DNA of 64,000 nt from Tilletia caries (lineage: Eukaryota; Basidiomycota; Exobasidiomycetes; Tilletiales; Tilletiaceae): positions 682,001 through 746,000 of the forward strand of contig JALUTQ010000032.1 in the NCBI GenBank assembly GCA_032718865.1. The letters run 5' to 3'. This document shows, piece after piece, positions 46,498 to 57,070 of the stretch. Numbering within the stretch: the stretch's first letter is position 1; every line of letters begins with the position of its first letter. The notes under the pieces are model-generated. The model did not search any database, had not been told where the DNA came from, and saw nothing but the letters and a program-made list of their open reading frames with translations. Position numbers and translations under genes: made by a program.

Positions 46498-47995
46498 TTA
46501 AACCTGTGTCAAGTGATGAATGAACGTTAGCGTCTGGCTGCCTGAGGTGCAACGTAGAAGAGGTGAAACGCACAGAAAAGGTGACAGCGTCTTTCTTCTT
46601 TCGTGGGCCACGGAGGGCGCGAGCGGCGGGTGTAGGAGTATCCGGGCGAATGCGAATGATCTTGCCCTGAGCATCCCGCGCGGGGGGCAGAACCGGCTCG
46701 GCTGGGTTCGCCTCGCGGAGCTCCAAACAACCGCGTGATTTGGAGGTGCCATAAAGGTGGGCACCTAGATTGGTGACGTGGTTAGGAGGAACGTGGAAGT
46801 CGCCATGACAACACCGGCACTGCCACCGCTCTCGCCGCTCTGTACCGGTTATCGCTACCGGTGTTGATGGTTGCACTGAGATGGTTGCTATCGGCGTTGA
46901 TGTTTCGACAGTTGTTGTCGTTGACGAGATTGTTGGTTTCTTCAGTCGTTGACGGAGGGTGGGTATGGTGGAATGGCCGAAAAAGTGGTAGTACTTGAGG
47001 TAGCCTCCTCCGGTGCCGGTGAGGCCCAGTCTGGCGTGCTTGCTGAGCTCGGGGGAGGAGAGTAGGTCCAGTGCCCGAGAGGGTTCGAGAGGGCCTAGGT
47101 AGAAATGGGCGGGGGTGTTGGTGAGCGCCCGCCTGTACACCCAATGATGAGGTTCGGTGGAGCGCGGAGCCGGGGAGAAGGGCCGGGTGGGGGACTGAGC
47201 GAGGCTGGGGGAGGGAAGCTGGGCGAGGCTGACAAGCGCTGCCGCGGAACTGAGCACATCGTCTCGTCGCAGCGAGGACGGACTTGGATGTGTGGTGTCG
47301 GTGTTGGATTCCGTGCCGTCTGCAGGGCTGTGGTTGCCTGGAATCGTAGCTGGGCGCGGAACGATACCAGCGTCGCTGGCAAATCTGTTCGCCGAGGGGT
47401 CCTCCGAGCCGGAAAGGGAGACAGCAGTGTACGATATGGTCTGGGTGGAGCGCGGTTTGGGTTATGATTAGCTCGGCTCGGTGACTGATGTGAAGCAATG
47501 GGGGCGGAGACAAGGGGGGATACTGACTTGGGGCTGAGTCCAGACGGCATCTGGAAGCGGTTGGTCGTCATCTTCGTACGCGAGGGGACGGGACTGTTGC
47601 GAAGGCATGTAGGCTGTCTGGGCCGCGAAGGGCGCGGGAGGTTCCAATACCGAGGCGCGGGACGAGGAAGACTGTAGGGGACCCGTTTGAAGCTGGCTCC
47701 GGATTCTTGCAGTGGCCATCTGACTAGGTGGTTGGGAGAACGGCTGGATGGGACGTGTTAGCAGCGGTAAGCCTGACAGGGTGGGCGGCGCAAGTGCGCA
47801 ACTCACAAATTCCAGGAGGGCGTGATCAGGGTGTGGTGGGAACAGCGGAGAGGACGGTGGATCCAGTTCCATGTCCCTTTCCGTGGCCATGCCTGCTGCG
47901 AGCGGCGAGGGGCAGCGATGTTTTCGAGGATAGCCGGGCAAGGAGGAAGAATTGGGAGGTGCGCAAGCCTGTTGACGTGGTACGGATGGAGCCAT
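46498..47995 (-). CDS. BED-like zinc-finger protein A, 417 aa
   Basis: Exons 47995-47807, 47719-47528, 47440-46574 and a terminal 46503-46498; all phases agree. If the last intron (46573-46504, GTGCGT to CACAG with GCTAAC branch site) is not removed, the frame runs on to 46436. The N-terminal half is Ser/Pro-rich and disordered. Near the C-terminus lies RWQCRCCHGDFHVPPNHVTN followed by LGAHLYGTSKSRGC: a CX2C pair, then N-L-x-x-H-L, resembling a BED finger. The tail is basic (RGPRKKK). A similar finger occurs in the divergent neighbour at 48235, whose start is 239 bp away. DNA binding is inferred from the finger. BED domains often derive from hAT transposases, but no transposase core is present. 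Confidence 0.65.
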
Positions 47996-48234
47996 GCACG
48001 TAAGAAAAGAGCGAGCGATTGCAGTGTGAGAAGTGAGAACAGAAGGGGTTGTGGGATGGGAAAGATGTTATCCGAGCGTCGCGACCGACCGGACGCGACG
48101 CGTCGCGATCTTCTCACGACGCGTCCACACATAACCTTCCTGCCCTCGAGCTCATCTACCACTTGCTACCATAGTCCACAACCTCTGTCCTGTCGCGTAC
48201 AATCACTCTCACGGCCTCCCGTCTCCCCTGCTCC
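47996..48234. promoter_or_regulatory. Bidirectional promoter with CG-palindromes
   Basis: The 239-bp gap between the two BED-like genes holds GCGTCGCGAC (48076-48085), the perfect palindrome CGCGACGCGTCGCG (48094-48107) and two ACGCGT words (48098, 48119). ACGCGT is the MCB box bound by the MBF cell-cycle factor in yeasts; whether that applies here is unknown. The motif recurs upstream of the coiled-coil gene at 52774. Confidence 0.6.
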
Positions 48235-49517
48235 ATGGCCCCGCCACAACTCCGTTACGACGTCGAGAGACAGCTTTTCGACTGGTTCGGACAATTCTAC
48301 ACGGCGATTTCGGGGTCCGACATCTCCGAGGGTGGGTCTGGGTGCGTGGAACACCTCCTCTACCGTGCCCTGCCGCCAAAGCAGTGCGCCCTATGGTCCG
48401 CCTTTTTCTACAAGCACAACAACAACCGAGAGAGGCTGTCCTTTGACGACGTGCCGATAACGCGCTTCCGATTCATAGATGTAGTGAGTACGGCTAAGAG
48501 AACTTCGTCCTGGTCTGTACTAACTCTTCCTCCCTCTTTCCTCTCGCTGAAGCCCCATTGCGATCACTCTGCCGTCAAGAGCGCCTTCGAAGCATTCGCG
48601 GACAATGCCACTCCCGACAATCACGTCAAGCTCTTGGCCACTTTACCACTCCAAGCTCCTAAGGTTGGCGTCTCACAGGTATGTTTACTGTTATGTTCCC
48701 TTGGCCTCGCTCATCAGATGGATCACTCATTGCATGTGATCTCCCATTGCTGCAGCGTAACAATGGCACCTTTCCTCGAAAGCAGTCGGCTCCCCCCGCT
48801 CGCGACAACAACGTCGACGACTCCACGGACAGTTCTGGACTGAGAGACTCGGACGAGGAGGAATCCTCTGAGGACGACCACGGCTTCTATGGTGTCGACG
48901 GACAAGAGGACTCTTCGACAACGCTCGGTCGGACAGCGTCCCAATCCGGAACGGTACGCTGGCACAGAGGTGCCCTACACCTGTCGTCAGGCCCCGTCGT
49001 CAAACCCAAGGCTTTAGGATCGACATCCCCGGGCTTCCCTCTACCATCTTCTCAGAGCACAACCCCCCCGACGCTGCCTCAACCTGGTAGCCGGAACCCA
49101 TTCGCCGTCGCTGGGTCTCCCGCTGTCAGCCTACCCGCTCGACCACCCTGTCATATTGGACCATACGACGATGACGTCCTGGGAGCCCGTCGCCGCGCTT
49201 TACAAAGGCAACTAGATGGCGATACGTGGACTGCCCTGGCCCTGAGGAGAGTGCGAAGCGTTCCCGCTCTGAACTACTTCGACCTCACGGCTCGCTCAGA
49301 AGACTCTCCTTTGCGCCACGTATGGACATGCCGCTGCTGTGGCGAGCCCTTCATCTATCCAAAAGGCCAAACAGGCAACCTTGTTACGCATCTGTATCAT
49401 TGTCCGTCACGACTGAAGCCCAGAGCCCAAGACCTTTTGCCTTGGACTAAGTCTAACAGGGTCGAGAGGAAGGCATGGAGGAAAACACCAAAGCGCAACG
49501 TGATTTCCCGCCCTTGA
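48235..49517 (+). CDS. BED-like zinc-finger protein B, 378 aa
   Basis: Exons 48235-48483, 48553-48678 and 48756-49517; phase 0 throughout. The first intron has a perfect TACTAAC branch site, is 69 nt long and has no stop. The N-terminal domain (VERQLFDWFGQFYTAI, then LYRALPPKQCALWSAFF) is not recognised. The middle is acidic and Ser-rich. The C-terminus carries VWTCRCCGEPFIYPKGQTGN followed by LVTHLYHCPSR, a CX2C...HX3C finger of BED type, and a basic tail. It is likely a nuclear DNA-binding protein and related to protein A through the finger and adjoining residues. Confidence 0.7.
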
Positions 49518-49933
49518 TGACGTTTCATAGTTATATAGTCACCCATCATAATGCACACATCATTGTAACATTCACGAGAGGTGATAACATGCACAACACA
49601 CGCCGTGGTCATGAGGGATGACTACGGACTACGGTAGCTGATGACTACGGCGGCTGGGGCGACAGGAGTCTGTGATAAGGTAGAGATGCAATGGGTGGTT
49701 AGTACGCCCTATCAACGCTAGAAGCATGAGCATGGGGGATGCGTGGAGCATGGGGGATGCGTACCTTGTTGCGTACGCACGTGAAGTTCGCACGTGAAGT
49801 TCGGGGGGCCGGAGCTGTGAACGAGTCCCATACTGGGAAGGAGGAAGCCAGCGCGGGGTCCTGGGGATAGCCGATTTCAGGGGTCAGCGTCAATCTCCAG
49901 ACGAAGCCAAATCCAACCCTCACCTCACCAACA
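49518..49933. other. Short tandem duplications between convergent genes
   Basis: GCATGGGGGATGCGT occurs twice near 49735-49765, and CGCACGTGAAGTT twice near 49785-49805. An open minus-strand frame here (reading LLETDVGEVRVGFGFVWRLT) may be an alternative 3' exon of the neighbouring coiled-coil gene. Confidence 0.5.
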
Positions 49934-52774
49934 TCAGTCTCCAGAAGAGCCGTTGCCAGAGGCATGCGCTCCACGAACCACCGGACGAGGTTGGGGTCGG
50001 GAGACAGTTCCAGGGGCTGGGAGACGAGAGAAAGGTCGCGTCGCTGGACCTTCTGTGGATGAGTCGTCCGAGGGCTCTGTTCGTGCGCCTCGCCAGGACC
50101 GAACCCTGTTGGTCCTGTTGGTTGTCGTAGCCCTCCGACCCTGTAGGGGCCGGTCATCGTCATCTGTGTCCTGACTGAAATCTCCATCGTTAACCCCTCG
50201 TGCGACCCCTGCCCCTTCCCCGTTCCCGTTCGTAATGGGGAGAGTCTGGTTACGGGCGATACCGCTATCAGATCCACCCCCAAACAGACTGTCGTCCTCG
50301 CCATGGTTGTCATTGCTGGCCACCCCGGGCAATGTGATGGAGAGAACCTTGACCTGGACCTTGACGGTATTGGCGCGCATGGCAGCGTCCAGCTCGTAAA
50401 CGGGGTCCCGGTTCCAATTGCGTCCGCTTTTTAATGAGCCTTCGGTGATCGTGACGGTCTCGGTTTCGTCGGATTGCTGCATCGCGATGTCGTCGCGAAG
50501 AAGATCTAAGGCCTTGCCGTTCGGCCATCCAGTGACCTGCAGCCGCATCGCATGGAGGAGCGTAAAGAAGTCCGTCATTGGAAGGCGAGGTTGCGGGGGC
50601 TTTGAACCTCTCTTCTTCGGCGGTCCCGTCCGAGACGCTGCTAACCAGTCCAAGGTTGGCTTGATCTTCGCCTGAATGAGGACATCGCCTGCAGAAAAAG
50701 AAGGCAGATTAAACAGTGTCGGCAGACGGGGCACGCGCCAATCACTAAGTGCGCACTCACGAACAGCTTCCAGAAGGTACCGCCGAACGTGTTGTTCCGC
50801 ATCTTTGAAGTCATCGTCAGTCCGAAGCCGTTCCTCTTCTTGTCGCTTCCGCTTTCTGTGGCCTGTGGTAGCAGACGGATCATCCCCATCGCCGGCCCCA
50901 GACACGGTGGGAGCCGCATCGGTGGGTTCCTGTATGGGCTCCTGTATGGGCTCCTGTATGGGATGGCCTTCCTCGACGTCGGCATCGCTGTCGTCGCCGG
51001 TACGCGGGCGCATCGAGAGAGGGGGATTGAGATTGACGTAGCTGTCGAAGTACGATACTAGCTCGTGGAGGTCGCGACTTTGTGGGACCGTGTGCTTGAT
51101 GAGCTTTTCGGTGTGTTTGGTGGCCACGACAAACCCAGTCGCATGCGGATGAGGATGGGCAACGATCAGGATGGAACAGATACCTTGGGACTCTTCGGCC
51201 TGGATGATGAGCTTGCTGGCGCGGCGTTCGTAAGCCGCCAGTGACTGTTGAACGTTGTCGATCCTGTTTGCCCTGAGGTTTGCGCTCTCCCACTTGGCGA
51301 TGGTCTTTAACGTCGTCTTGAGCAGCTTCTTGTCCGCCTTGATGTCGGTCCATTCTGCCTTGGCCTTCCGAATGAATGCGGCGTGACCTTCTTTCGGAAC
51401 CCGAGCGCGCTGGCCAGAGTGAGCGACCCAGCTTTGGAATCGGTTGAAGTGGCTAACCTCTCGCACGACCTGTTCGTTGAACCCAAGCAGAGCTCGAACG
51501 TCGGCAGGATGCACGCCGTGCTCTTCGCAGATGCGGTGCGTCTCGTCGGCAAGTTGTTTCCGAAGGAGCTTGATGGCGGTTTCCGCAGCAGCTGGAACCT
51601 TTCCTCGCTGGCCTTTGGGGGAGTTCCCTGCCGCAGGCCTCAGGGTGACGCCGGTCGACGGCTCTCCTTCCTGCTCCGAGCTGTCCGACTCTTCTTCATC
51701 CGATACCTCGGGCTCTGCGCCCTCAGCGGCACGAGCATGTTCGGACGTGATCAGTCGCCGCACCTGAACGGTCGAGTTGTTTGCGTTGCCGATAGCCTGG
51801 TTGCTTTGCTGAATGGGTGCGCGAACGACGAGTGAGGTCGGGCCGCTGGAGGCGGCAGCGGTCGCACTGCCAAGAGCTTGGTTTCCCCGTTGGGACGGCA
51901 TGCGAGCGACGAGTAGGGAAGAGTCGTTCACGGCATTGGGACTTGCGCTGCCGGGTACCTGGGCGATTTGTTGAGACGGCGCAGTTGGGCCGACGAGCGG
52001 AATCGAGCCGCGAACGGCGGAGGGTGAGGAGAGAGCCTGAATGCCTTGCTGAGACGGCGGGATTCTCCTGAGGGATGCGGGGGGTACTGTTGCGGCGGTG
52101 ACGGGGCGTCCGGATGAGACGGTGGATGCCTCTGCACCGGTGGTGTTCGACGAGTCGCCTGACCTCGGCGGCATGGTGTGGCCATTGAACGATTGGTCTG
52201 CGTCGAGCCCCGACCCAAATCGACCCAACTCGTCATCCGCGGACCCCTGCGAGGCATCGAGCGCCCGTCTAAGGTCGCGTAGGGAAGCGAGCCGGGCCTC
52301 CTTTGCGGCCAGAAGTGCTTGACCGTGAGACAGTTCCGCCGTGTCTGCTTCTTCTCGCAAGGAAAGGCTCTTGGATGACGCTTCCTGCGCGTCCTTGAGG
52401 AGTTGATTGACCGTGACCTGAAGTCGGGGAGCGGAGGCCTGAAGGGAAGCCCTTTGCGACTGGAGGGAGAGGATGAGATCTTGTTGTTCGAGGGTTAGCT
52501 GCATGCCGCTCTGTATGTACGCGTTCCAGTCGAAGAGTTGCTGTTCGAGCGTGCTGAGCTGAGATTGACGATGGAAAAGGTCCGCGCGGGCACGCTCCGC
52601 TTGCGCACTGAGCTGCTGGCTGTTTTGTGCCAACGCTGCTGCCTCCGACCGGGCGGTTTGACATCGATCTCGGAGGTGCTGGGCTTGGCCTTGCGCTTCG
52701 TCGGACAACCCAGCGTATGGATCGGCGTCCGCAGAATTCGCCGGGCGCTGTACCGCACTATTGATTCGAGGCAT
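49934..52774 (-). CDS. Large coiled-coil protein of unknown function, about 922 aa
   Basis: The frame is open for 946 codons, but 50760-50689 is almost certainly a 72-nt intron (GTGAGT to TTTTTCTGCAG, stop-free), giving 922 aa. The first about 180 residues form a Gln/Ala/Leu coiled coil (AQHLRDRCQTARSEAAALAQ and on). A Ser/Thr-rich linker follows, then a helical block (AIKLLRKQLADETHRICEEH, then VSHFNRFQSWVA) that may be a conserved domain. A three-fold IQEP repeat and an RKRKR nuclear-localisation-like motif come next, then a C-terminal domain. The C-terminus is uncertain: a different frame with good coding character (ERMPLATALLETDVGEVRVG) overlaps and extends beyond 49934, perhaps through an unrecognised intron. 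No family assigned. Confidence 0.65.
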   Translation of the reverse strand: MPRINSAVQRPANSADADPYAGLSDEAQGQAQHLRDRCQTARSEAAALAQNSQQLSAQAERARADLFHRQSQLSTLEQQLFDWNAYIQSGMQLTLEQQDLILSLQSQRASLQASAPRLQVTVNQLLKDAQEASSKSLSLREEADTAELSHGQALLAAKEARLASLRDLRRALDASQGSADDELGRFGSGLDADQSFNGHTMPPRSGDSSNTTGAEASTVSSGRPVTAATVPPASLRRIPPSQQGIQALSSPSAVRGSIPLVGPTAPSQQIAQVPGSASPNAVNDSSLLVARMPSQRGNQALGSATAAASSGPTSLVVRAPIQQSNQAIGNANNSTVQVRRLITSEHARAAEGAEPEVSDEEESDSSEQEGEPSTGVTLRPAAGNSPKGQRGKVPAAAETAIKLLRKQLADETHRICEEHGVHPADVRALLGFNEQVVREVSHFNRFQSWVAHSGQRARVPKEGHAAFIRKAKAEWTDIKADKKLLKTTLKTIAKWESANLRANRIDNVQQSLAAYERRASKLIIQAEESQGICSILIVAHPHPHATGFVVATKHTEKLIKHTVPQSRDLHELVSYFDSYVNLNPPLSMRPRTGDDSDADVEEGHPIQEPIQEPIQEPTDAAPTVSGAGDGDDPSATTGHRKRKRQEEERLRTDDDFKDAEQHVRRYLLEAVRECALSDWRVPRLPTLFNLPSFSAGDVLIQAKIKPTLDWLAASRTGPPKKRGSKPPQPRLPMTDFFTLLHAMRLQVTGWPNGKALDLLRDDIAMQQSDETETVTITEGSLKSGRNWNRDPVYELDAAMRANTVKVQVKVLSITLPGVASNDNHGEDDSLFGGGSDSGIARNQTLPITNGNGEGAGVARGVNDGDFSQDTDDDDRPLQGRRATTTNRTNRVRSWRGARTEPSDDSSTEGPATRPFSRLPAPGTVSRPQPRPVVRGAHASGNGSSGD
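50925..50965. repeat. Three-copy 12-bp coding tandem repeat
   Basis: CTCCTGTATGGG repeats three times and encodes IQEP units in the coiled-coil protein. Confidence 0.95.
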
Positions 52775-53539
52775 TGTCTGTCCGGAAAACGAAGGAAGAG
52801 GTATGCTTGGAAAGAAGGAAGAGAGCCATAGCCCCAGACTTGCGTCGCACGGCGAGGCGCTGGTGTGAGGTGTCGCGTCGCGACGCGATGCGCGTGCACG
52901 TGACTCGTGGCTGTTTGAAGCACGTTTTTCTCGATTACAGGAAGAGAGAGGTGAGCTACTGAGTACTGGCCAGGTGCCTCGGATCTGACACTGCTCTGAT
53001 GCCTGAAACGCAAAAATTCGGAACGATGGAAGTAAGGAGGAGTCGGGGAGGGGCGGAGGTGTCAGAACGTATGGGGACGCTCCTCTCTATACCACTCCGG
53101 TTGCTGACGGCTTATCCTCCCATAACCTAAGTGATGCGGGGGAGAAGTAGCCAGGGCTGGGCTTGCAACGCCTGCGGGGACCTTGGAGAAGGACTGTGGT
53201 GGTCAAAAGACCGCTGTGAGCTGGCCTAGAAAAGTCCAGCTTGATCAACGTCGCGATCCCTCCGCACTGCTGCGCAAGGAAGGAGCACTACGACTTTTCA
53301 TTCCCGAGTCCCGGAGACACCGCGGAAAAGATCTACAAGATCAGGAGATGCGCATGCATGACAGAAGAGTGAGAGAGAAATGAAGTACATGGGCGTGGGG
53401 GGCAGAACGCCGACGAAATCTGAGCAGCATCCATAGTGGGTAGAGAGGAAGACAGCGTTCCGAGTTCCGATCGGTCGTCCAGGAGGGCATAGTGGGCGAA
53501 AGTGGATGATGATGGATGATGGAATCGTCAAAAATGCAT
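52775..53539. promoter_or_regulatory. Upstream region of the coiled-coil gene, with CG-palindrome and E-box
   Basis: The perfect 16-bp palindrome TCGCGTCGCGACGCGA lies at 52873-52888, about 100 bp before the ATG, followed by CACGTG at 52897-52902. The remainder to 53539 is the 3' flank of RPS9 with no gene. Confidence 0.6.
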
Positions 53540-54271
53540 CTACTCCTCCTCCTCCTCGGCCTCCTCAGCGTCGGCACCCTTGTTCTTCTTGCCCTCGTTC
53601 TTTCTGCGGACACGACCGGCCCGGCCACCGCCGTATGGAGAGGTGATCGCGAAGTCAATGTGCTTCTGGCTGTCGAGACGGACAACAAACGAAGGTACGT
53701 TGACGATCTGCTTGCCGACCCGGATGTGGCGCTGACGGATGAGGACACGGGCATGATGGATGGACTTGGCAAGGCCGGACTTGAAGACCTGGGTCTGCAG
53801 GCGGCGCTCCAAGAAGTCCTCAACCTTCAGGGCCAGTACGTAATCGAGACTGATTGAGAGAAAAAGAAAGTCCTGTCAGACGAAGCGGAGGTCCTCGAAC
53901 TTCTAAATGGGGATGAAATACTCACCGCATGCGGGTCTCATCGAGCACACCAATTCGCACAAGACGACGGATAATGGCGTTACCCTCGAACAACCGCTTG
54001 GGGTCCTTGTCGTCTAGCTTGAGCAGCTCACGGGCGGCACGACGGATCTTGGAGAGGACCAGGGAGATACGCCAGATCTCGCGCTTGTTGCGGAGACCGT
54101 ACTCGCCGGCAAGCTTGAGCTCGGCGTCGAGTCGGGCAGACTCGTACGGGCGCTTGGGGACCTTGTAGGTCTTGCTGTAGACTCGTGGTGCGCGGGGCCT
54201 AAAGAAGAGTACCATTGCTGTGGTCAGCAAAGGCCCGACACGAACAGTGAGAGGAATGCATACACTCACAT
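53540..54271 (-). CDS. RPS9: 40S ribosomal protein S9 (uS4), 194 aa
   Basis: Exons 54271-54270, 54198-53926 and 53849-53540 (585 nt). It begins [20 protein letters not shown] and contains the S4 RNA-binding domain ([20 protein letters not shown], then [19 protein letters not shown]), ending in a short acidic tail. uS4 binds 18S rRNA early in small-subunit assembly and contributes to decoding fidelity. The start codon is split: AT (54271-54270) is followed by a 71-nt intron and then G (54198). The intron also contains an in-frame ATG (54213) directly upstream of the acceptor, which would give a slightly longer N-terminus if the intron were retained. Divergent to RPL21. Confidence 0.95.
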
Positions 54272-55343
54272 ATTCTGTGTCGGAGGAAGAGTCCAGGTGT
54301 GGAACAGAACGGGAGAGTCAGCACTAGTGTCTGGAACATGGAGCAAACGCACCCTTCATGCCCTCGCGCTATGCTCGTGAGAGCAGCAGCACCGACAGGG
54401 CTCCCATCGCACCAATCGACTCCGTCTTACCCATCATGTGAACACGCCTAACACATCCAGGCTGTCGACTGTACGACAACGCGTCCGCCCTGAGGGGACA
54501 GCGTTGAAGATACAGGAGGAAGCGGCTGGAATGAGTTGATGATGGCGGTTGCGGGGCCCTAAGAGCTCTCCCGACTTGGAATCAACATGAGGGCTTGTGG
54601 CTGGGCGGGCATGCATACACCCATGAACGGTCCCTTTGGCACCTCCGTCCTCAGAGCCCTGACCCGTTCCGGTCCTGTCCTGTCCTGTCCGTGTTTATAT
54701 TCGCATGCCGCAGAGCTGTAGGTGAAGAAGATCTTGTCGCATGTTGATGCTGGTAGTCTGCGTGGTGCTGGAGGGTGTCGAACGCCGGACGCCGAAGACA
54801 AAGGACAGGAGCCGCAACGGAGGGATACGAGGAGCCGGAGGGCCTGCACGCATCGTGCACAGGGACACAGAGCACGCCAAGCGTGCTGTTCATTATTTGG
54901 GGCATATGCAGAGGCACCAAGAACCCAAACTGCCATGACTGTCACGGAGTCATCTTGACCTGGAGCGGGGGATCGTCGACTGCGCGCATGGGACGCGGAG
55001 CAGGGGGAGAGGCCGCGCAGGAACACTTACGCTGTTCTTGCTGGTCGGACGGTCGGTGGTCTTGCAGCCGCGGGTCTTGTGATCTGGTGAGTGATGGAGA
55101 GGCGAAGGCGAAGGAAGGCGAGGTGGAGCAAAGGGGACGCCAGTGGGTCGAGCTCTCGGCCGTATGAATAAAGTCACGTGCATGTTTTTACACGTGGCAA
55201 ACCAAATCACGTGCTCTCGGCCGATTCGTCTTTTTCCCACACACAACGTTCTCCACCTGCCGCTTCCAAGTTTCGCTGCTTCCCGACCAGTTCTCACCCA
55301 GCTCATCGTCGACAGCAAGTTCATCGCACAAGATTCGCCCAAG
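54272..55343. promoter_or_regulatory. Divergent RPS9/RPL21 promoter region
   Basis: 1,072 bp between two ribosomal protein genes read in opposite directions. A short CTGTC tandem lies near 54675-54690. The E-box cluster described next is at the RPL21 side. No gene is supported in between. Confidence 0.55.
55175..55213. promoter_or_regulatory. Three CACGTG E-boxes upstream of RPL21
   Basis: CACGTG at 55175-55180, 55191-55196 and 55208-55213, spaced 16 and 17 bp, 131-169 bp before the RPL21 ATG. They are bracketed by two copies of GCTCTCGGCCG (55152-55162 and 55212-55222). CACGTG is bound by bHLH factors such as Cbf1, which control ribosomal protein genes in some yeasts. Confidence 0.7.
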
Positions 55344-56418
55344 ATGCCTCACTCTTTCGGTCTCCGCGCGCGCACTCGCGACCTCTTGTAAGTAGTCCTT
55401 CAGTCCAGCCTCGAGGAGCCACCCGTCATCGCCAAGTTCGCCCGTAGCAGGATCGGTCGTGGCAGCGGCAGGAGAAGGGAGCGGTGCGGTGCGGATCAGG
55501 ACCAGCGGATGCGGACAAGCTGGGTGCGACGACCGGGTGTGAACGTGGGGCCAATCGCGGTACCACTTTCACCCGGCTCGGACAGCTGATGGGCGAGAAG
55601 GGGCAGTGGAGTGGAAACATGGTGGGGAGGAACAGCTGCGTGGCAGAGTGGTTGGGAACGGAGGGGAAGCTACATTGTAGCGATCATGCTGGTTGCGTTC
55701 ATGGCGGCGGCCCCCAGGTGGGATGGAAGCGAATACAGGCGTAACATGGCAACCTGAAACTGGCGATGGCGTGTCTCCTCGAGACGCGGAAAGACGTCCA
55801 TGCGGGACGAGCACTGACTCCATTCTTGATTCCCCTCGTCCTCAACAGCAAGCAGCCGTTCCGCCAACATGGTATGCCCAGGATCTCCACCTACCTCCGA
55901 CCCTTCCACGTCGGAGACATTGTGGACATCAAGGCCAACGCCGCCGAGCAGAAGGGTATGCCTCACAAGTACTACCACGGCCGCACCGGTGTCGTCTACA
56001 ACGTCGCCCCTCGCGCCGTCGGTGTCATTGTGTACAAGGTCGTCGGTCCCCGGTATATCGAGAAGCGGGTCAACGTCCGCATCGAGCACGTCAAGCACTC
56101 CAAGTGCCGTGACGACTTCTTGAAGCGTGTCAAGGAGAACGCAGCCAAGAAGAAGGCTGCCAAGGAGAAGGGCGGTGAGTGTTCTCTCTTGACTTGACAG
56201 AGGCGCGAGGCGGCCGCGGCACGGCAGCTGCGCAAAGGAATGACGGGGTTGTGAGGGGGTTTGGGCAAGTGACTGACTTCGTCTCTCTTCTTCATTTCAT
56301 CGCAGAGCGTGTATCTCTCAAGCGTCTGCCAGTAGCACCACGGGAGTCCCGGACCATCTCCATCAAGGGCAACGTCCCCGAGACCCTTGCTCCCATCGCC
56401 TACGACACCTACATTTAA
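55344..56418 (+). CDS. RPL21: 60S ribosomal protein L21 (eL21), 160 aa
   Basis: Exons 55344-55387, 55849-56174 and 56306-56418 (483 nt); the length equals the yeast protein. It begins [20 protein letters not shown] and contains [20 protein letters not shown], then [12 protein letters not shown], ending [15 protein letters not shown]. eL21 is a component of the large ribosomal subunit near the 5S rRNA. The first intron is 461 nt, far longer than others in this window; I looked for C/D-box snoRNA motifs in it and found none convincing. Confidence 0.96.
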
Positions 56419-57070
56419 ACCATCTCGCCCCCCTCACACACACCTTCTCTCGCACCTTGTACCACACGCATTATGCCTCTCCGGTTTTCCAACTCTTGTC
56501 TCTCCTCACGAGGGTCAAGACGGGAACCGTCTTTTCTCTCTTCTGTGCATGCTGAGCAATTTCACCGAAAACCCCCATGGCCTCAAACTCTCTCGTGTCA
56601 GGGTCTCCGCCCTCCAGGTGTGCGAAGCAAGAGTCTCCCAGTGAGGATGCCGAACAACGAACGCTCTCCGGGCCAGCAGACCGCTTTGGCGCTTACCACA
56701 CACGTTTCCACATCAAGGATGAATGCTAAAGAAATGTTCTTTTTTGGAATGCGCATCGCAGCCACTGCTCCGAGTCGGGCTGGCGCCCGGAAGGCCCGCC
56801 CCAGACCCGCCCGCCCGCCCAACTCGGAGCACTGATCGCAGGAAGCTGGAGCTGAAGCAAGTGGTATCAGTTATTGCGCGATGTATGTACATGATTCGTT
56901 GGGTGAAGCGATTAGGTGATTAGAGAACTTCGTAGCGATTAACTGTTCTTGACTATCATGGATGTCAGTTCCTAGGATGCGGGAAAGAGAGAGAGAGGCT
57001 CATCGCATGAGGGGAAGGGGGCCTGAGAAGGGACTCACCGTAAGGAATGTGGGGAGTTGCATGGTACTTG
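56419..57070. other. Convergent intergenic region
   Basis: 3' flanks of RPL21 (+) and the membrane protein gene (-). No gene or repeat seen. Confidence 0.5.

Noticed and set aside
35500..53100. One giant transposon from the KDZ gene to the coiled-coil gene
   Set aside because: Attractive given the accessory content, but I found no terminal inverted repeats or target duplication at either end.
54559..55167. Open frames between RPS9 and RPL21
   Set aside because: They overlap on both strands, lack motifs and splice signals, and lie in the promoter interval.
55388..56305. Intronic C/D-box snoRNAs in the RPL21 introns
   Set aside because: Only isolated CTGA or TGATG words; no C and D boxes at the right spacing with terminal stem.
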